This document shows, one piece after another, positions 1-7,985 of a DNA stretch of 22,379 bases. The stretch is from Treponema sp. UBA3819 (GTDB lineage Bacteria > Spirochaetota > Spirochaetia > Treponematales > Treponemataceae). Position numbers and translations under genes: made by a program. The DNA lies in the NCBI GenBank assembly GCA_002369025.1, contig DFDV01000191.1, positions 1-22,379 of the forward strand, given 5' to 3'. How positions within the stretch are numbered: position 1 is the first letter of the stretch; the number at the start of each line of letters is the position of its first letter. The notes below the pieces were generated by a model, which saw only the letters and a program-made list of their open reading frames with translations, was not told where the DNA came from and did no database searches.

Positions 1-987
1 TTGATTGAGGCGGCAAAGGCTGAAGGTGAATTGACCGTTTACGGTTCCTGTGAGGAAGAATATCTTTCTGCCGCAGTAAATCATTTCTCAGAATTGTACG
101 GCATCAAGACAAAGTATCAGCGTCTTTCAACGTCTGAAGTTTACACAAAGATTTCAGAAGAAAAGGGTAAGCCCTCTGCTGACGTATGGTTTGGCGGTAC
201 AACAGACCCCTATAATGAAGCAACTGCTGCAGGACTTCTGGAACCCTATGCGGCAGAAAACGCAAAGAATCTTATCAACGACAACTACAAGGATTCAGCA
301 AATAACTGGTTCGGTATTTACAAGGGAATCTTGGGCTTTATGGTCAATACTGAAGAATTGAGCCGCCTGGGTGTAAAGGCTCCCGCTACATGGGATGACC
401 TGCTCAAACCTGAATACAAGGGTCTGATTATGCTTTCAAACCCCAATACTGCAGGTACAGCAAAGCTGATTATTAACACCATGATTCAGATGAAAGGTCA
501 TGACGCTGCAATGGAATACTTTAAGGCTCTGGACAAGAATGTTGCCCAGTACACAAAGTCTGGTTCTGGTCCTTCAAAGATGGTTGGTCCCGGAGAATGT
601 GTTATCGGTGTAGGCTTTCTTCATGACGGTATCTATCAGATTCTGCAGGGCTACAAGAACATCGGCCTGATTGTTCCTTCTGACGGAACATCATACGAAA
701 TCGGTGCAACTGCAATCTTCAAGGGCGCTCAGCATCCTAATGCTGCAAAACTCTGGATTGAATATGCTCTTTCACCTGAGTGCGTAAACATGGCAAAGAA
801 AAACGGTTCATATCAGTTCCTGGTGCTCAGCAATGCAGAACAGCCTTCAGAAGCAGCACAGTTTGGTCTGGATATGAACAACACAATCAACTACGACTTT
901 GAAGACGCAAAGAAGAACAGTGCAAAATACATTGAAGACTTCTTTGCAGCTCTTGAAGGTGGTTCAGACAAATTCAAGACAAAGTAA
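1..987 (+). CDS. ABC transporter substrate-binding protein, Fe(III)/AfuA type (5' truncated)
   Basis: This is the periplasmic binding component of the importer encoded by the next two genes. It reads from the first base of the window as an extracellular solute-binding protein of the AfuA/FbpA/IdiA group. It begins with the region that normally follows the signal peptide (an EAAKAEG-ELTVYGS-like opening), then a DVWFGG segment, a LGVKAPATWDDLL-PEYKG segment and a C-terminal KLWIEYALSPE segment. The apparent TTG at base 1 is probably not the start: no signal peptide is present, so the true 5' end lies upstream of the window. Family members bind Fe(III), but some bind phosphorylated sugars or phosphonates. 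The adjacent tyrosine pair used for iron in classical FbpA is not visible around residues 200-220, so the substrate is uncertain. A hairpin/terminator follows before the permease. Confidence 0.85.
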   Translation: MIEAAKAEGELTVYGSCEEEYLSAAVNHFSELYGIKTKYQRLSTSEVYTKISEEKGKPSADVWFGGTTDPYNEATAAGLLEPYAAENAKNLINDNYKDSANNWFGIYKGILGFMVNTEELSRLGVKAPATWDDLLKPEYKGLIMLSNPNTAGTAKLIINTMIQMKGHDAAMEYFKALDKNVAQYTKSGSGPSKMVGPGECVIGVGFLHDGIYQILQGYKNIGLIVPSDGTSYEIGATAIFKGAQHPNAAKLWIEYALSPECVNMAKKNGSYQFLVLSNAEQPSEAAQFGLDMNNTINYDFEDAKKNSAKYIEDFFAALEGGSDKFKTK

Positions 988-1021
988 ATCGTACAAAAAT
1001 ACGGTTTATATAATTGACTGG

Positions 1022-1089
1022 CAGTTTGCCTTTTCTGCTTGAAGGCAGACTGTTACGGCTGGGCATCTTTGATGGTGCCCGGCTTTTTT
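1022..1089 (+). terminator. tandem hairpins with U-tract between binding-protein and permease genes
   Basis: Two stem-loops lie back to back. The first pairs 1022-1030 with 1044-1052 (9 bp including one G-U). The second pairs 1057-1067 with 1074-1084 (11 bp with three G-U pairs, 6-base loop) and runs directly into six T residues ending at 1089. The second has the form of a Rho-independent terminator. It lies 70-100 bases after the binding-protein stop and about 20 bases before the permease start. It probably acts as a leaky terminator or mRNA-stabilising 3' end, giving more binding protein than permease. Confidence 0.7.
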
Positions 1090-1110
1090 GTAAATAAGGA
1101 GGAGGTGCGC

Positions 1111-2817
1111 ATGGCAACAGCCCAGAGTGCGCAGCTTGAGCGCAAAAAATTCTTTGCAGACCCGATTATGATTACAATGATTGGTGTTCTGCTTATTTTT
1201 TTGACACTGTTCATTTTATATCCGCTTTTGATGGTGCTGATTGACAGTTTTTTCAGCAGCGGAAAAATTACACTTGATGTCTTTAAGCGCATATTGAGCC
1301 TCAAGCGTTTTCAGACGGCATTTACCAATACCCTTGCACTTGGTTTTATCACCGGTATTTTTTCTACGGCAATAGGACTTCTCTTTGCCTATGTGGAAGT
1401 ATATGTTCAGCTGCGGAGCAAAATGCTTACCACGCTTTTCAGGCTTGTGTCCATGCTGCCTATCGTTTCGCCTCCCTTTGTACTTTCTCTTTCAATGATT
1501 ATGCTTTTTGGCCGAAGCGGTATTATAACCCGTTCACTCTTGCATATTTATGACAGCAATGTGTACGGATTAAAGGGTATTGCAATCGTACAGATTATGA
1601 CATTTTTCCCAGTCTGTTATCTGATGCTGAGGGGACTTTTGAAAAATATTGATCCCTCTCTGGAAGAAGCGGCCCGGGATATGGGGGCAAGCCGCTTTAA
1701 GGTCTTTACCAGCGTAACTCTGCCCCTCATGCTTCCCGGTCTGGGAAACGCATTCCTTGTTACCTTCATTGAGTCTGTCGCTGACTTTGCAAACCCAATG
1801 TTAATCGGCGGCTCATTCGATACGCTGGCCACAACAATTTACCTGCAGGTAACGGGTGCATACGACTCTACGGGTGCGGCGGCCATGAGTGTGGTTCTGC
1901 TTTCACTTACAGTCGTCCTCTTCCTTATCCAGAAGTATTATCTTGAGGCAAAAACCGCCGCTACATTGAGCGGAAAAGCCAGCCGCCAGCGCATGCTGAT
2001 TGAAGACAATTCCGTGCGTTATCCTTTGGCTGTCATCTGTGGACTTGCCTCTGCATTTGTTCTGCTCATGTACATTATGGTGCCGATTGGTGCTCTCTTT
2101 ACCCTGTGGGGACGAGATTATCATCTGACCTTTAAGTGGTTCAACTATATGTTCAGAACTTCAGGTCTGAAAGCCTTTAAGGATTCTTTCCTGCTGTCAA
2201 TAATTGCGGCTCCTCTGACGGCATTCCTTTCCATGGTCATTTCTTACCTGGTTGTAAAGAAGAAGTTTAAGGCGAAGGGCTTTATTGAATTTGTCTCCAT
2301 GCTTGCCATGGCTGTTCCGGGAACGGTTCTCGGTATCGGTTACATCCGCGGCTATGCAAACGGACTCTTCCGCACTGGTGCATTGAGCAGCCTCTACGGT
2401 ACCGGTCTGATTCTGGTTATCGTCTTTATCGTGCGTTCTCTTCCAACGGGAACCCGAAGCGGCATCTCAGCCCTGAGACAGATTGACAAATCAATAGAAG
2501 AAAGTGCCTATGATATGGGTGCAGGTTCCGGCCGCGTCTTTATGACTGTAACGCTTCCGCTGATCAGGGATTCATTCTTCAGCGGTCTGGTCACGGCATT
2601 CGTCCGCTCAATCACGGCAATTTCTGCAATCATCCTGCTGGTAACGCCGCAGTATCTTTTGATTACCTGTCAGATTAATGAACAGGCGGAAAAAGGTTCT
2701 TACGGTATTGCCTGTGCCTATGCGACGGTACTTATCATCATCACTTACGGTGCAGTTCTCATAATGAATACGCTGATAAAGTATCTGGGAGCAAGTCGCC
2801 CGGTAAAATACAGATAG
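1111..2817 (+). CDS. ABC transporter permease, Fe(III)/AfuB (FbpB) type, double-length
   Basis: This is the inner-membrane channel of the importer with the flanking binding protein and ATPase. The frame is open from 1039, but the ATG at 1111 is preceded by a strong AAGGAGGAGGTG site. The earlier ATG lies upstream of the terminator hairpin, so 1111 is preferred (568 aa). The protein is a fused pair of permease domains. Each half has about six hydrophobic segments and its own EAA loop: LEEAARDMGAS near residues 180-190 and IEESAYDMGAG near 460-470. This two-domain layout is typical of FbpB/AfuB and 2-aminoethylphosphonate-type permeases. The gene ends 11 bases before the ATPase gene. The transported compound cannot be fixed from the sequence. 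Confidence 0.88.
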   Translation: MATAQSAQLERKKFFADPIMITMIGVLLIFLTLFILYPLLMVLIDSFFSSGKITLDVFKRILSLKRFQTAFTNTLALGFITGIFSTAIGLLFAYVEVYVQLRSKMLTTLFRLVSMLPIVSPPFVLSLSMIMLFGRSGIITRSLLHIYDSNVYGLKGIAIVQIMTFFPVCYLMLRGLLKNIDPSLEEAARDMGASRFKVFTSVTLPLMLPGLGNAFLVTFIESVADFANPMLIGGSFDTLATTIYLQVTGAYDSTGAAAMSVVLLSLTVVLFLIQKYYLEAKTAATLSGKASRQRMLIEDNSVRYPLAVICGLASAFVLLMYIMVPIGALFTLWGRDYHLTFKWFNYMFRTSGLKAFKDSFLLSIIAAPLTAFLSMVISYLVVKKKFKAKGFIEFVSMLAMAVPGTVLGIGYIRGYANGLFRTGALSSLYGTGLILVIVFIVRSLPTGTRSGISALRQIDKSIEESAYDMGAGSGRVFMTVTLPLIRDSFFSGLVTAFVRSITAISAIILLVTPQYLLITCQINEQAEKGSYGIACAYATVLIIITYGAVLIMNTLIKYLGASRPVKYR

Positions 2818-2828
2818 GAGTTTTTAGT

Positions 2829-3902
2829 ATGAAAGAAAAGAAAGGTGTAAAGCTAGACCACATTTCTAAGATATATCAGGACCCCAAGACGGGAAAAGAG
2901 TTTTATGCGGTAAAGGATACCACACTGGAGATTAAACCGGGCTCATTTGTGACGCTCCTGGGACCTTCCGGCTGTGGAAAGACAACCACCCTTCGTATGA
3001 TTGCAGGCTTTGAAAGCCCGGATGAAGGAGAAATCTATCTGGGTGATGATGCCATCAATGCACTGCCGCCCAACAAACGCGACACTGCAATGGTATTCCA
3101 GAGTTATGCACTTCTGCCTCACTACAATGTCTTTGACAATGTGGCTTATGGTCTTAAAATCCGCAAGGTGCCCAAGGCAGAAATTGAAGAAAAGGTACTT
3201 TCCATGCTCAAACTCGTAGAAATGGAAGGTATGGAAACCCGCATGACAAACCAGCTTTCCGGCGGTCAGCAGCAGCGTGTTGCACTGGCACGTGCCCTGG
3301 TTATGGAGCCGGGAGTTCTGCTTTTTGATGAACCTCTTTCCAACCTTGACGCAAAACTGCGCGTTACCATGCGTACTGAAATCCGTAAGATTCAGCAGAA
3401 AGTCGGCATTACCGCCGTCTATGTTACCCATGACCAGAGCGAAGCCATGAGTATTTCTGACCAGATTATCATCATGAGCAAGGGCAGGGTAGAGCAGATT
3501 GGTTCTCCGCGGGAAATTTACTACCACCCCAACAACAAATTTGTTGCGGACTTTATCGGTGAGGCAAACTTCCTTGATGCGGAAGTAAAGACTGCTGAAG
3601 ACGGCAAGGCAAGGATTCTGGTGAGCGGAAATGAAATGACTGTTCAGAACTACATCGGTGCAAAGGCAGGGGACAAGGTTTCGCTGGTTCTTCGCCCGGA
3701 AAATGTCAAACTTGCAGACTCCGGTACGCTCCAGGGAAAAGTCACGCTTTCTACCTTTATGGGCTCATATCAGTACTATCAGGTGGAAGTGGACGGTAAA
3801 GAAATCCAGATTACCGACTACAACCCCATTGGCCGCAAGACTTACGAGGCAGGTGAAACGGCATATCTGGACTTTGATGCAAACGGCGTGTACGTGCTGT
3901 AA
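2829..3902 (+). CDS. ABC transporter ATP-binding protein, Fe(III)/AfuC (FbpC/PotA) type
   Basis: This cytoplasmic ATPase energises the preceding permease. It has 357 residues, the usual length for the FbpC/PotA/UgpC group. The Walker A motif GPSGCGKTT is near residues 45-53, the Q-loop follows in MVFQSYALLPH, the signature is LSGGQQQRVALARAL, Walker B is LLFDEPLSNLDAKL and the switch histidine is in YVTHDQSEA. A C-terminal TOBE-like domain begins about residue 240. A purine-rich site (TAGGAG) precedes the ATG at 2829, just after the permease stop, so the genes are likely co-transcribed. No terminator is obvious in the 68 bases that follow. Confidence 0.9.
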   Translation: MKEKKGVKLDHISKIYQDPKTGKEFYAVKDTTLEIKPGSFVTLLGPSGCGKTTTLRMIAGFESPDEGEIYLGDDAINALPPNKRDTAMVFQSYALLPHYNVFDNVAYGLKIRKVPKAEIEEKVLSMLKLVEMEGMETRMTNQLSGGQQQRVALARALVMEPGVLLFDEPLSNLDAKLRVTMRTEIRKIQQKVGITAVYVTHDQSEAMSISDQIIIMSKGRVEQIGSPREIYYHPNNKFVADFIGEANFLDAEVKTAEDGKARILVSGNEMTVQNYIGAKAGDKVSLVLRPENVKLADSGTLQGKVTLSTFMGSYQYYQVEVDGKEIQITDYNPIGRKTYEAGETAYLDFDANGVYVL

Positions 3903-3918
3903 AAAATAATATTTCCTA

Positions 3919-3956
3919 TTGATAAACTAGGTAAATAATGCTACCATGGTGTTATC
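3919..3956 (+). promoter_or_regulatory. candidate sigma-70 promoter with overlapping dyad, upstream of FecB-type operon
   Basis: TTGATA (3919-3924) and TACCAT (3942-3947) are separated by 17 bases, a good -35/-10 pair for the operon starting at 3971. GATAA at 3921 and TTATC at 3952-3956 form the outer arms of an imperfect dyad. GGTA (3930-3933) and TACC (3942-3945) form inner arms. A repressor site overlapping the promoter is therefore plausible. The leader is far too short for a cobalamin riboswitch. Found by eye only. Confidence 0.45.
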
Positions 3957-3970
3957 AGTAGGAGATAGTA

Positions 3971-4861
3971 ATGAAAGATGATTGTCCGCTGCAAAGACAG
4001 ATTATATGTGTAGCCGCACTCTTTTTGTGTGTGCTTATGCCTTTGTTTGCAAAAGCTAAGGCTGATTCGTCATCTCCTGCAATGCCTGAGCGGGTAGTTG
4101 CGCTTTCAAAATCAGTGGCGGACATGTGGCTTTTGGCGGGCGGCAGGCTTTCGGGAACGACAAGTGACGCACTTGAGCTGGACGGTATTGACGGTGCGGT
4201 GAGCGTGGGTACTTTGACGACTGCAAGTCTTGAGGCAATCGTCTCTCTAAAGCCTGATTTGGTTCTTTTGACCTTGGATATTCCCTTGCATAAAAAATTT
4301 GTCGGCACGTTTAGGGATTTGGGGATTTCCACTTATATTGTCAATGTCAAATATTTTTCCGACTACGAAAAAGTCATGCGGGATTTTACTGATTTGACTG
4401 GCAGAAAAGACTTGTTTGAAAAAAATGTCGCTTCCGTAAAAAGGGACATTGATGCAATTTGCGCTTCGTCTCAGGCACAAAGAAATAGAAAGGAAAAGGC
4501 AGCAACCTATCTTTTTTTGCGGGCGAGTGCGACAAAAAATAAGGTTCTCAAAGACCATTTTGGAAACGAAATCTTTGTAAATCTGGGCTTACAGTCCATT
4601 ATTTCTGACGAAAGCGCCCTTGATGAAGTGAGCGTGGAGGCAATTGTTAGGGCAGACCCCGCCTACATTTTTGTGACGAGTCAGGGAAATCAGCAGAAGG
4701 CGGATGAAGCCTTTTATCGTGCCTATGCCTCAAATCCTGCCTGGAAGAATCTACGCGCAGTAAAAGACGGGCATGTTATCATGCTGCCAAAAGACTTGTT
4801 CAATTATAAACCGAATGCGCAGTGGGCAAAAGCCTACGAATATGTTTTGGGTGTGCTTTGA
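3971..4861 (+). CDS. FecB/BtuF-type periplasmic substrate-binding protein
   Basis: This is the binding component of a metal-chelate or corrinoid ABC importer. The 296-residue protein has an N-terminal hydrophobic segment at about residues 11-27 (signal peptide, likely cleaved near FAKAKA). After it comes the characteristic opening of the PF01497 fold, PERVVALSKSVADMWLLAG, then a SLEAIVSLKPDLVLL motif, a long central helix (residues ~130-165) and a C-terminal lobe with ADPAYIFVTSQG and VIMLPKDLFNYKPNAQWAKAY. Siderophore, haem, cobalamin and free-metal binders all share this fold, so the ligand is not decided. The ATG at 3971 follows a TAGGAG site. The stop codon overlaps the permease start by one base (TGATG), showing translational coupling. 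Confidence 0.85.
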   Translation: MKDDCPLQRQIICVAALFLCVLMPLFAKAKADSSSPAMPERVVALSKSVADMWLLAGGRLSGTTSDALELDGIDGAVSVGTLTTASLEAIVSLKPDLVLLTLDIPLHKKFVGTFRDLGISTYIVNVKYFSDYEKVMRDFTDLTGRKDLFEKNVASVKRDIDAICASSQAQRNRKEKAATYLFLRASATKNKVLKDHFGNEIFVNLGLQSIISDESALDEVSVEAIVRADPAYIFVTSQGNQQKADEAFYRAYASNPAWKNLRAVKDGHVIMLPKDLFNYKPNAQWAKAYEYVLGVL

Positions 4862-5883
4862 TGCAAAAAAAACGTGGACCGAATATCAGTTTTTCCCTCC
4901 TCGTCTCTGTTGGATGTGCCTTCTTCCTTGTCTTCTTTATGCTTGCCTTGTTTGCAGGAACAAAGGGTTTGACTTTTGGCGAAGGCCTTGCTGCGGCACG
5001 AGAGGGGGTTTTTGGTGAGGGCATGGAAAGGGGTGCGCAGACTATCTTACTCCAGCTGAGACTTCCCCGTGCATGTGCGGCGGTCTTGTGCGGAGCGGCC
5101 CTCTCGGTTTCCGGGCTTTTGCTCCAGTTAAGTTTGAACAACACTCTTGCAAGCCCTGGCATTATCGGGGTGAATGCGGGCGCAGGCCTTTTCGTGCTTT
5201 TTCTGTCGCTTTTCTTTCCCTATGCGGCCTTAGTTCGTTCTACCAGTGCTTTTTTTGGGGCATTGTGCGCGGTCTTCATTGTCTACCTGATTAGCGGGCG
5301 GGCGGGAATTACCAGAACTACGCTTGTGCTTTCTGGCGTGGCAGTATCTTCGCTTATGACGGCAGGAATTGACATTCTGATTACACTTCATCCGGAAATC
5401 GTGGTGGACAAAATCGCCTTTAGTTTGGGCGGCTTTCAGAATCTGAGCCTTGCTTCCCTGCGCATTGCCTCTCCCGTTATTCTGCTGTCGCTTGTGGGTG
5501 CTTTTTTGCTTTCTGGAGGGATTGATTTATTTCAGCTGGGAGATGAGACTGCATTTGGCCTGGGGCTGAATGTGCGCTTGTGCCGGGCTGCTGCCATTGC
5601 GGTTTCGGGCATTCTTGCGGGGGCGGCGGTGAGTGTGTGCGGACTTTTGGGCTTTGTGGGACTTTTGATTCCCAATTTTATCCGTATGGTCAGCAGGAAT
5701 AAAACGAAGCGGAGCATAATCCTCTGTGCTCTTTTGGGCGCGGATTTTTTGCTTTTTTGTGATCTGCTTTCCCGCATCCTCTTTTTTCCCTATGAACTTC
5801 CTGTGGGATTGTTTCTTTCTTGTCTCGGCTCGCCATTTTTTATCTGGATGCTGATTTCCAAAAAGAAGAGGCTTTCCGTATGA
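4861..5883 (+). CDS. FecCD/BtuC-type ABC transporter permease
   Basis: This inner-membrane permease is of the FecCD family, which imports siderophores, haem or cobalamin. The chosen start, ATG at 4861, overlaps the stop of the binding-protein gene and gives 340 residues, the normal family length. An upstream in-frame ATG at 4822 lies inside the preceding gene and is less likely. The protein is strongly hydrophobic with about nine or ten membrane segments. It shows the family regions LRLPRACAAVLCGAALSVSG, NTLASPGIIGVNAGAG, LGGFQNLS and the GLLGFVGLLIPNFIRMVSR loop that contacts the ATPase. It overlaps the ATPase gene by four bases (ATGA). Confidence 0.9.
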   Translation: MQKKRGPNISFSLLVSVGCAFFLVFFMLALFAGTKGLTFGEGLAAAREGVFGEGMERGAQTILLQLRLPRACAAVLCGAALSVSGLLLQLSLNNTLASPGIIGVNAGAGLFVLFLSLFFPYAALVRSTSAFFGALCAVFIVYLISGRAGITRTTLVLSGVAVSSLMTAGIDILITLHPEIVVDKIAFSLGGFQNLSLASLRIASPVILLSLVGAFLLSGGIDLFQLGDETAFGLGLNVRLCRAAAIAVSGILAGAAVSVCGLLGFVGLLIPNFIRMVSRNKTKRSIILCALLGADFLLFCDLLSRILFFPYELPVGLFLSCLGSPFFIWMLISKKKRLSV

Positions 5884-6641
5884 TTCAGATTAAAAACCTC
5901 AGGGCGGGGTATGATGGAAAAGAAATCTTGAATATTCCTTCGCTTACCTTTAATGACGGCGAGATTACGGCGGTAGTCGGCTTGAATGGGAGCGGAAAGT
6001 CAACCCTTCTCAAATCAATTTTGGGCATGAACCGCTATGCGGGAGACCTTCTGGTGGACGGAAAAAATCTTCTTTCCAGTGGACACAAGACGCGGGCAAA
6101 AACGCTTGCCTATCTTCCTCAGGTACATTCATCGGCAAATCTTGATGTATACACGCTGGTCTGCCATGGACGATTTCCCTATCTTGGTTTTTCAAAAGTG
6201 CTTGGGCAAAAAGATAGGGATTTTGTGGAAAAGGCGCTGCGTCTGACGGACATGTGGGAAAAGCGTGAAAAAAATCTTGCTGAAATCAGTGGGGGTGAGC
6301 GGCAGCGGGCCTATCTTGCCATGGTTATTGCTCAGGACACCCGCATGATTTTGCTTGACGAGCCTACCACCTATATGGACATAAAGCACCAGGTGGAGAT
6401 TTTGAGGGTCTTGCGCTCTCTTGCGGATCAGGGCAGGGGGATAGTGCTTACAAGTCACGATTTACCTCAGAGTTTCAGTCTGTGTGATAGAGTGTGCTTG
6501 ATGCAGAATGGAAGCATTGTGGCACAGGGGAGAAGTGAGGAACTTTTGGCAGATTCCTCTGTGGTGCGGAGCGTTATGGGAGTCAGCCTGCGAGAGGTGC
6601 AGGGCGATGATTTTTTGTACCGCTATGGTATTATTCAATAA
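5880..6641 (+). CDS. FepC/BtuD-type ABC transporter ATP-binding protein
   Basis: This is the ATPase partner of the FecCD-type permease. The ATG at 5880 overlaps the permease stop (ATGA) and gives 253 residues, the usual size. The open frame extends upstream to 5820, but that part lies within the permease gene. Walker A is GLNGSGKST (about residues 34-42), the Q-loop is in LAYLPQVHS, the signature is EISGGERQRAYLAMVI, Walker B is MILLDEPTTYMD and the switch histidine is in VLTSHDLPQS. It is the third gene of a tightly coupled cassette and is followed after 43 bases by the outer-membrane protein gene. Confidence 0.92.
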   Translation: MIQIKNLRAGYDGKEILNIPSLTFNDGEITAVVGLNGSGKSTLLKSILGMNRYAGDLLVDGKNLLSSGHKTRAKTLAYLPQVHSSANLDVYTLVCHGRFPYLGFSKVLGQKDRDFVEKALRLTDMWEKREKNLAEISGGERQRAYLAMVIAQDTRMILLDEPTTYMDIKHQVEILRVLRSLADQGRGIVLTSHDLPQSFSLCDRVCLMQNGSIVAQGRSEELLADSSVVRSVMGVSLREVQGDDFLYRYGIIQ

Positions 6642-6684
6642 GAAAGGAGTTTTTGTTGAAAACTTTATTAGGGGGAATGGATTT

Positions 6685-7854
6685 ATGACAAAATGGACTG
6701 GCCTAGCATTGGGGCTGTTTCTTGCCTCTAGTGTCTGTGCGGCTGACTTTACTACAAAGGGAAACATACTTTTTGGAGGCACGGCGGTGGAAAGAACATG
6801 GGATGCAGCCTTTGATAATTCGAACATTGACTTTGGCGGGCTGTATCTGATGGGAGACTTTATTGTTTCGACAAAAAAAATCACCGCCGGAGGAAAAATC
6901 TACTGGCGCGTAAAAAAATCTGACGATAGCCGTGATTTGGACAGCGATACTGGCTTTGCCCAAAAACTGGACATTAAACGCGCCTACATCAGATTTCGTC
7001 CTTTTGGTGACAGCCTTCTTGAAATTTCCGGCGGAAAACTCTACTCTTACTACCTTACGGGAAATTATTTTCAGCTTGCAGAAATCTACACAGGCTCAAG
7101 CCGCTGGGGAAAGACAGGCGTAGGCGTAAAAAGTGAATTTGCAGGCTTTACGCTTGGCGGGGCAATTCCCCTTACGGAAAGTTATCTGGAATTTCAGAAC
7201 TACCGCGCTTTCTTCCTTGCCGCTGAATACGATTTTTCTCATCTCTCAGAAAAGGTACCGCTTTCCTTTGGTGCGTCTTTCGGCATGGAATATTCTGCCA
7301 CGGAGAAAAAAGGTGCAGATACCGTGGTGGAAAAGAATGTGTACAGCACAGTGAGTTTGAATTTCAAGCCGAAAACAGACGGATTTCTTTCTAAAGTGAA
7401 TGTGGCTCTTTCTGCTTCCTTCAACTCTGAGCCCTATGTGGCAAATTCTACGTTTAAAAACGTGACGAATTACGGGGCAGACCATCTGTCTAAGTCTCAC
7501 TTTGCTTCAGTAAATTTCCGTGGCTACCTTGGGCCTGTGCAACTGCTTGCAGAAGGTGAGGCGGGACATTCTTCCGAGGGCAGCATGATTCCCCTCTATG
7601 GAGGAGCGCAACTTTTGATTCCCCTGGTGGAGCATCTGGCCTTTAAGCCCCGCTTTTTCTATTACGCTGCCCTTGATGCTTCCGATGGCGCAAACAGCCG
7701 CATGACCTTTGAGTTCTATCCCCGCCTTTGGATTACGGCAGGACAGTGGATTTTTTCTCTTGGTGCAGATTTTTTGCATAAGCAGGTTGCAGAGTCCGCT
7801 TGGCGGTGGGAATGGTCGGTGCCCTTCTATGTGGAATACAAAATCGGAAAATAG
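6685..7854 (+). CDS. predicted outer-membrane beta-barrel protein
   Basis: I do not recognise a named family. The open frame begins at 6508 inside the ATPase gene. The likely start is the ATG at 6685, which gives a typical signal peptide (hydrophobic core LALGLFLASS, signal peptidase I site VCA-ADF) and 389 residues. The residue before the alanines is Cys, but the preceding residues do not form a lipobox. The mature part alternates polar and hydrophobic/aromatic residues in short amphipathic strands separated by turns rich in Gly, Asp and Asn, such as AYIRFRPFGDSLLEISGGKL and PLSFGASFGMEYSA. This is what a 14-18 strand barrel looks like. It has no TonB box or plug domain, so it is more porin-like than a TonB receptor. 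It may carry the ligand of the adjacent importer across the outer membrane. Confidence 0.65.
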   Translation: MTKWTGLALGLFLASSVCAADFTTKGNILFGGTAVERTWDAAFDNSNIDFGGLYLMGDFIVSTKKITAGGKIYWRVKKSDDSRDLDSDTGFAQKLDIKRAYIRFRPFGDSLLEISGGKLYSYYLTGNYFQLAEIYTGSSRWGKTGVGVKSEFAGFTLGGAIPLTESYLEFQNYRAFFLAAEYDFSHLSEKVPLSFGASFGMEYSATEKKGADTVVEKNVYSTVSLNFKPKTDGFLSKVNVALSASFNSEPYVANSTFKNVTNYGADHLSKSHFASVNFRGYLGPVQLLAEGEAGHSSEGSMIPLYGGAQLLIPLVEHLAFKPRFFYYAALDASDGANSRMTFEFYPRLWITAGQWIFSLGADFLHKQVAESAWRWEWSVPFYVEYKIGK

Positions 7855-7910
7855 AACCTAAAAACTGTGGTTATGAAGTAACAAGATGATGCTTTTCCAT
7901 GAAAGGAGAC

Positions 7911-7939
7911 TTGACAAAATATAAACCTAGTAATACCAT
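7911..7939 (+). promoter_or_regulatory. candidate sigma-70 promoter for the sulfite reductase/Hcy operon
   Basis: TTGACA (7911-7916), a perfect -35, is followed after exactly 17 bases by TACCAT (7934-7939). The same -10 hexamer and spacing occur at 3919-3947. The candidate operator at 7923-7945 covers the spacer and the -10, the expected place for a repressor. Confidence 0.6.
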
Positions 7940-7945
7940 GGGAAA
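7923..7945. promoter_or_regulatory. candidate sulfur-regulator operator, copy 1
   Basis: A CCTA-N9-TGGG core (7926-7942) flanked by AAA on both sides. The same 23-base frame occurs at 10763 and 14724; 14 of 23 positions are identical in all three. It overlaps the -10 of the promoter for the Sir/Hcy genes, 40 bases before the start codon. Size and dyad shape would suit a dimeric Rrf2- or CymR-like repressor, but that identity is an inference. Confidence 0.5.
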
Positions 7946-7985
7946 AGTTAATAAATAACATGAGGTACTATCGGAGGCAAGGGAA

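Noticed and set aside
1039..1110. Longer N-terminus of the AfuB-type permease from 1039
   Set aside because: The extra 24 codons would be read through the terminator hairpin and have no ribosome site. The ATG at 1111 has a strong one.
3922..3947. Fourth copy of the sulfur operator motif
   Set aside because: It shares an AAAC and TAGGTAA-like start with the other three, but the second half (TGGG/TAGG at the right spacing) is missing. It was treated as a different dyad.
3903..3970. Cobalamin riboswitch before the FecB-type operon
   Set aside because: The gap is only 68 bases and no B12-box-like sequence is seen. The known riboswitch needs about 200 bases.
7855..7985. SAM or other sulfur riboswitch in the sir leader
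   Set aside because: The region between the candidate transcription start (about 7946) and the ATG is about 40 bases and shows no paired elements.
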